Shown in pieces: positions 5,509 through 7,441 of a stretch of 7,441 bases of DNA. Both the position numbers and the translations under genes were made by a program. This DNA is from CAZSCF01 sp964547585. Lineage in GTDB: Bacteria > Patescibacteriota > Minisyncoccia > Moranbacterales > UBA2206. The stretch spans positions 1 to 7,441 of the forward strand of contig CAZJOI010000023.1 in NCBI GenBank assembly GCA_964547585.1, read 5' to 3'. Numbering within the stretch: position 1 is the first letter of the stretch; each line of letters opens with the position of its first letter. The notes beneath the pieces were generated by a model, which saw only the letters and a program-made list of their open reading frames with translations, was not told the origin of the DNA and searched no databases.

Positions 5509-5706
5509 TTATAATTGCTTCAGGCTATCCTTGTTTTCATAGTCCACGCTTCCTGTTTTTATGTCAATTACACGTAAAAGACGGAGACTACTGCTTAGGG
5601 TTTCTTCCCTGTTAGCTTGCGCACATGCAGCATCTTTTACGCTGTCCATTTTTTGTTTAAGCTGAACTTCTCTGTATTTGTTTACGAATTGGCATGCAGC
5701 ACTCAT
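5509..5706 (-). CDS. Small protein of unknown function (65 aa), cassette gene 2
   Basis: I do not recognise this protein. The N-terminal two thirds is probably helical and polar (QFVNKYREVQLKQKMDSVKD, residues 6-25), with two Ala/Cys patches (SAAC, DAACAQA) and a short hydrophobic stretch (SLRLLRVIDI, about 40-49); the tail is acidic and polar. There is no signal peptide or membrane segment. It is short, but its start is well supported: AAGGAGGTG sits directly upstream of ATG 5706. It has its own promoter with a perfect TTGACA (5761-5790) and a strong terminator (5467-5500). The full set of signals around such a short frame argues that it is a real gene. No similarity to its neighbours is evident. 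Confidence 0.65.
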   Translation of the reverse strand: MSAACQFVNKYREVQLKQKMDSVKDAACAQANREETLSSSLRLLRVIDIKTGSVDYENKDSLKQL

Positions 5707-5710
5707 AAAG

Positions 5711-5719
5711 CACCTCCTT
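5711..5719 (-). promoter_or_regulatory. Shine-Dalgarno site of the 65-aa gene
   Basis: AAGGAGGTG on the minus strand, followed by CTTT and ATG 5706: a near-perfect anti-SD complement at good spacing. Confidence 0.8.
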
Positions 5720-5760
5720 AAAATATTATTTTTAAAAAACTATAAATAATTCCCTACTTT

Positions 5761-5790
5761 AACTTAATCATTTTCGTTTTAATTTGTCAA
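5761..5790 (-). promoter_or_regulatory. Promoter of the 65-aa gene
   Basis: The minus strand has a perfect TTGACA (5790-5785). A weak -10 follows: TAAGTT (5766-5761) at 18 bp, or the overlapping TTAAGT at 17 bp preceded by TGA. The -35 shares its T residues with the tail of the preceding terminator (TTTTTTGACA). Confidence 0.55.
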
Positions 5791-5798
5791 AAAATTCA

Positions 5799-5826
5799 GG
5801 CGAGAGATCAAGATTGATCCCCCGCC
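5799..5826 (-). terminator. Terminator after paralogue B (99-aa gene)
   Basis: In the minus-strand RNA GGCGGGGGATCA pairs with TGATCTCTCGCC (12 bp with two G-U) around a 4-nt loop, followed by TGAATTTTTTG. It starts 4 nt after the stop codon of the 5831-6130 gene. The T run flows straight into the next gene's -35. Confidence 0.75.
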
Positions 5827-5830
5827 CGTG

Positions 5831-6130
5831 CTAATTCCCTAAAGACTTTTGGTCGAAAGAAAAGCTCATCGACGTCATAAGCTTCAGAAGCTCTGGATTA
5901 TAAATCATCAAGAGCCTTTTCAACTTTTTTTTCGAGCTGATCGAAAGCTTTGAGTTGAGTTCTGCAACATATTTCCCTGACCAAGAAAGACAGGTTGCTT
6001 CTATCATTGAAATTACTTGCAGGTCTCCGTCTTTTATGAGTCGGGTAACTTTATTGCTATTAACCCAAGCAACTCGTTTTCCCTCTTTTTTCAAAAAATC
6101 ATCTAGGCTGGTGTTGGTAAACGTTATCAT
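5831..6130 (-). CDS. Small protein of unknown function (99 aa), paralogue B, cassette gene 1
   Basis: No known family is recognised. It is related to the 106-aa product at 5056-5376: LI (31-32), GD (35-36), VI (39-40), IE (43-44), C47 and S49 are at identical positions, and both end with a Lys-rich helix, Pro-Glu (79-80 here) and FSF (90-92 here). The middle is about 10 residues shorter than in its relative. It is probably a soluble, small alpha-rich protein, with no signal peptide or membrane segment. The start at ATG 6130 is set by AAGGAGGTGAT, an almost complete complement of the 16S rRNA tail. It has its own promoter (6159-6187) and a terminator 4 nt after its TAG stop (5799-5826). It is the first of the four small-gene units after dnaK. 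Function could be regulatory or in genome defence; nothing seen decides. Confidence 0.75.
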   Translation of the reverse strand: MITFTNTSLDDFLKKEGKRVAWVNSNKVTRLIKDGDLQVISMIEATCLSWSGKYVAELNSKLSISSKKKLKRLLMIYNPELLKLMTSMSFSFDQKSLGN

Positions 6131-6132
6131 AA

Positions 6133-6143
6133 ATCACCTCCTT
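6133..6143 (-). promoter_or_regulatory. Shine-Dalgarno site of paralogue B
   Basis: AAGGAGGTGAT on the minus strand followed by TT and ATG 6130. This is 11 nt of near-perfect anti-SD complementarity. Confidence 0.85.
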
Positions 6144-6158
6144 GGTTGATTTCAAATA

Positions 6159-6187
6159 ATTGTGTCATAAAAATACAAGCTTGTCAA
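6159..6187 (-). promoter_or_regulatory. Promoter of paralogue B (99-aa gene)
   Basis: The minus strand has a perfect TTGACA (6187-6182), a 17-bp spacer ending in TGA (extended -10) and CACAAT (6164-6159). The first bases, CTTGACAAG, are identical to those of the paralogue A promoter. Confidence 0.72.
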
Positions 6188-6252
6188 GTTCTTCGGGTAA
6201 TAATCCAAACTAAACAAAAAAGGAGATAGCCAACAAGAATCTTTTTAGCAGC

Positions 6253-6278
6253 GCGGACTAGCAGAGCGGACAGTCCGC
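6253..6278. repeat. GCGGAC inverted repeat / hairpin
   Basis: GCGGACT (6253-6259) pairs with AGTCCGC (6272-6278). A third copy, GCGGAC at 6266-6271, forms a tight 13-bp palindrome with the right arm (GCGGAC-A-GTCCGC). The two pairings exclude each other, so alternative folds are possible. On the plus strand a T run follows 8 nt later. Function unknown. Confidence 0.6.
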
Positions 6279-6320
6279 AATTACTCTTTTTATCATATTA
6301 AGCCTCTCTAGAATTGTCAT
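6258..6320 (-). CDS. Doubtful 20-codon ORF
   Basis: A short frame from ATG 6320 to TAG 6260-6258. The peptide starts MTILERL, has a second in-frame Met at residue 9 and ends ADCPLC, with a Cys-x-x-Cys. A GAGG/GGAG SD-like sequence lies just before the first ATG, and GAGAGG lies before the second. The end of the frame overlaps the GCGGAC hairpin, an arrangement resembling a leader peptide. No convincing promoter is seen, and the next gene down has its own promoter. Chance occurrence is quite possible. Confidence 0.2.
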   Translation of the reverse strand: MTILERLNMIKRVIADCPLC

Positions 6321-6365
6321 TTGCTCCCTCAATAAAAATCGCATATATAAAAATATTAAAAGCTG

Positions 6366-6415
6366 GATGGAAAATATTCCGTAATGCCGCTGGGACGATG
6401 GAACAATATTGTCCG
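6366..6415. repeat. Diverged direct repeat with AATATT cores
   Basis: GATGGAAAATATTCCG (6366-6381) and GATGGAACAATATTGTCCG (6397-6415) are two copies of one motif, 31 bp apart start to start, differing by three inserted bases. Each has partial dyad symmetry (GGAA...TTCC; ACAATATTGT), and the second can also fold as GGACGAT with ATTGTCC (6393-6414). They may be protein-binding sites or remains of a repeat. Confidence 0.45.
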
Positions 6416-6469
6416 TGCGTGCACAAACATCGACATGTCAGTGCAAATATAAATAAAAATCATTGACAG

Positions 6470-6515
6470 TAGAAAAGCAAAAGGACCTTGCAGCTTTAAC
6501 TAGTGCAAGGTCCTT
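6470..6515 (-). terminator. Terminator of dnaK
   Basis: A perfect 12-bp stem, AAGGACCTTGCA with TGCAAGGTCCTT, 11-nt loop, followed in the minus-strand RNA by TTTTGCTTTTC. It lies 13 nt after the dnaK stop codon and should end the dnaK transcript, separating it from the small-gene block and dnaJ. Confidence 0.92.
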
Positions 6516-6528
6516 ATCATATCTGAAA

Positions 6529-7440
6529 CTATTCTTTTTTGGGTTCTTCGTCTTTCTTTCCCGATTCAACCTCGGCTTCTTTTGGTTCGACAGGCTCACC
6601 ACTTGGACTGCCGCCCCCTGCTTGCTCGCCCTTGCCAGCCTCGGGCTGGTTGGCGGCTTGCGTCTTGGCTTGCTCCTCTTGAGCGGCTTTGTAGAGTTTC
6701 TCGCCAATCTTTTGCGCGGCTTGAGACAATTCTTCAGAAGCTTTTTTGATGGCTTCAATGTCATCTGAATCTTTCACTTTCTTCAAGGCCTCTATTTTTT
6801 CTTCCACTGGTTTTTTCTCATCAGCTGTAATTTTATCGCCAGCATCTTTTATCGCCTTTTCAGTTGTGAAGATCAAAGTATCGGCCATATTTTTTGTTTC
6901 AACAGCTTCTTTCTTTTTCTTGTCTTCTTCGGCGTGAGCTTCCGCATCTTTCTTCATCTTTTCAACTTCATCTTTTGAAAGTCCGGTTGAAGCTTCAATT
7001 CGGATTGATTGTTCGCGACCAGTCGCTTTGTCCTTGGCTTTGACACTCAAGATTCCGTTAGCATCAATATCGAAAGTAACTTCGATTTGTGGAATACCAC
7101 GCGGTGATGGTGGAATACCATCCAGAATAAATCGGCCAAGAGTTTTGTTATCAGCGGCCATTTCACGTTCACCTTGCAAAACATGAATTTCAACCGATGG
7201 CTGATTATCAGCCGCAGTAGAAAATACTTGTGATTTTGAAGTTGGCACAGTCGTGTTGCGATCAATAAGTGGCGTTCTGATGCCACCCATCGTTTCAATT
7301 CCGAGCGTCAGAGGCGTCACATCAAGAAGAAGCACATCTTTTACATCCCCCTGTAAAACTCCTCCTTGAATAGCCGCACCGAGCGCCACAACTTCATCCG
7401 GGTTAACACCTTTAGAAGGCTCTTTACCGAAGAATTCTTT
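6529..7440 (-). CDS. dnaK: Chaperone DnaK (Hsp70), C-terminal part
   Basis: DnaK is the ATP-driven Hsp70 that binds exposed hydrophobic peptides, with DnaJ and GrpE as partners. The visible 303 codons begin at KEFFGKEPSKGVNPDEVVA, the end of the nucleotide-binding domain; the N-terminal half lies beyond base 7441. The interdomain linker is DVLLLDVTPLTLGIE, followed by the substrate-binding beta domain (TVPTSKSQVFSTAADNQ, VLQGERE, LGRFILDGIPP, VTFDIDANGILSVKAKDKATG) and the helical lid (from about LSKDEVEKMKKDAE to EKLYKAAQEEQ). The end is unusual: about 45 low-complexity residues rich in Gly, Pro, Glu and Lys, with SPSGEPVEPK and a KKDEEPKKE end, and no DAEFEE-type final motif of many bacterial DnaKs. 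It ends in TAG and is followed by a perfect-stem terminator. An HrcA site in front of dnaK would be expected but is outside the window. Confidence 0.97.
   Translation of the reverse strand, partial: KEFFGKEPSKGVNPDEVVALGAAIQGGVLQGDVKDVLLLDVTPLTLGIETMGGIRTPLIDRNTTVPTSKSQVFSTAADNQPSVEIHVLQGEREMAADNKTLGRFILDGIPPSPRGIPQIEVTFDIDANGILSVKAKDKATGREQSIRIEASTGLSKDEVEKMKKDAEAHAEEDKKKKEAVETKNMADTLIFTTEKAIKDAGDKITADEKKPVEEKIEALKKVKDSDDIEAIKKASEELSQAAQKIGEKLYKAAQEEQAKTQAANQPEAGKGEQAGGGSPSGEPVEPKEAEVESGKKDEEPKKE
6584..6606. repeat. GGTTCGACAGGCTCACC-type repeat inside the dnaK tail
   Basis: The plus strand reads GGTTCGACAGGCTCACCAC followed by TTGG. The core GGTGAGCCTGTCGAACC (minus strand), read as GEPVEP, is a sequence I know as a recurrent short dispersed repeat in many bacterial genomes. 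Here it is in frame and encodes SGEPVEP in the DnaK tail. Identity as the repeat is from recall and was not checked against the rest of this genome. Confidence 0.5.
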
Positions 7441-7441
7441 T

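Larger units (their letters stand above)
6188..6469. other. Gene-poor stretch between paralogue B and dnaK
   Basis: No gene of normal size is supported here. The stretch holds a hairpin pair around 6253-6278, a doubtful 20-codon ORF (6258-6320), an AT-rich part (about 6330-6360), a diverged direct repeat with dyad symmetry (6366-6415) and a palindromic GTGCAC/GACATGTC area (about 6418-6440). I see no clear promoter in it other than the one for paralogue B at its edge. It could be a degraded cassette or a small untranslated RNA. Confidence 0.5.

Noticed and set aside
4541..5826. Integron attC sites at cassette ends
   Set aside because: The hairpins lack GTTRRRY-type core sites and have T-rich tails; they read as ordinary terminators.
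4587..6130. Toxin-antitoxin pairs among the small genes
   Set aside because: Each gene has its own promoter and terminator, no pair overlaps or is co-transcribed, and no known toxin or antitoxin motif is visible.
6438..6937. Open frames on both strands overlapping the dnaK tail, including a basic Lys/Arg/Pro-rich one
   Set aside because: They come from the low-complexity Lys/Glu-rich codons of dnaK read in other frames, and one runs through the terminator.
1..7441. CRISPR array
   Set aside because: No regularly spaced direct repeats of 23-47 bp were seen; the only direct repeat is a diverged two-copy motif at 6366-6415.

Overview
The window comes from a bacterial chromosome of moderate-to-low GC. 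The housekeeping proteins (MreB, MurA, DnaK, DnaJ) look bacterial, and their sequence style, together with the lack of Shine-Dalgarno (SD) sequences in front of the housekeeping genes, suggests a Patescibacteria/CPR lineage, probably Parcubacteria-like. That placement is an inference from sequence style; no marker here proves it. Every gene I can support lies on the minus strand, so transcription runs from high to low coordinates.

In transcription order: (1) the 3' part of dnaK (7440-6529), cut by the window edge and closed by a perfect-stem terminator. (2) A gene-poor stretch (6131-6528) with hairpins, a diverged direct repeat and a doubtful 20-codon ORF. (3) An accessory block (about 6187-4541) of four small unrecognised genes. 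Each has its own TTGACA promoter, a near-perfect SD and its own downstream hairpin terminator. Two of the four encode related proteins. (4) dnaJ, whose promoter is overlapped by a CIRCE operator (HrcA site). (5) An 81-bp palindromic repeat and a gene for a five-segment membrane protein. (6) tRNA-Lys(UUU) with its own promoter and terminator. (7) A cell-envelope operon of murA, mreB and the start of a GT4-type glycosyltransferase gene that leaves the window at base 1.

The chaperone genes belong to the heat-shock system: DnaJ delivers clients to DnaK and stimulates its ATPase, and CIRCE implies HrcA control. MurA makes the first committed peptidoglycan precursor, MreB guides wall synthesis, and the glycosyltransferase probably acts on a surface glycan.

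The points most worth a second look are the array of self-contained small-gene cassettes between dnaK and dnaJ, with its paralogous pair and an SD usage opposite to that of the core genes; mreB broken in two by a frameshift with about 16 nt missing compared with its family; a second in-frame SD/start inside one small gene; and a dispersed-repeat-like sequence forming part of the DnaK tail.
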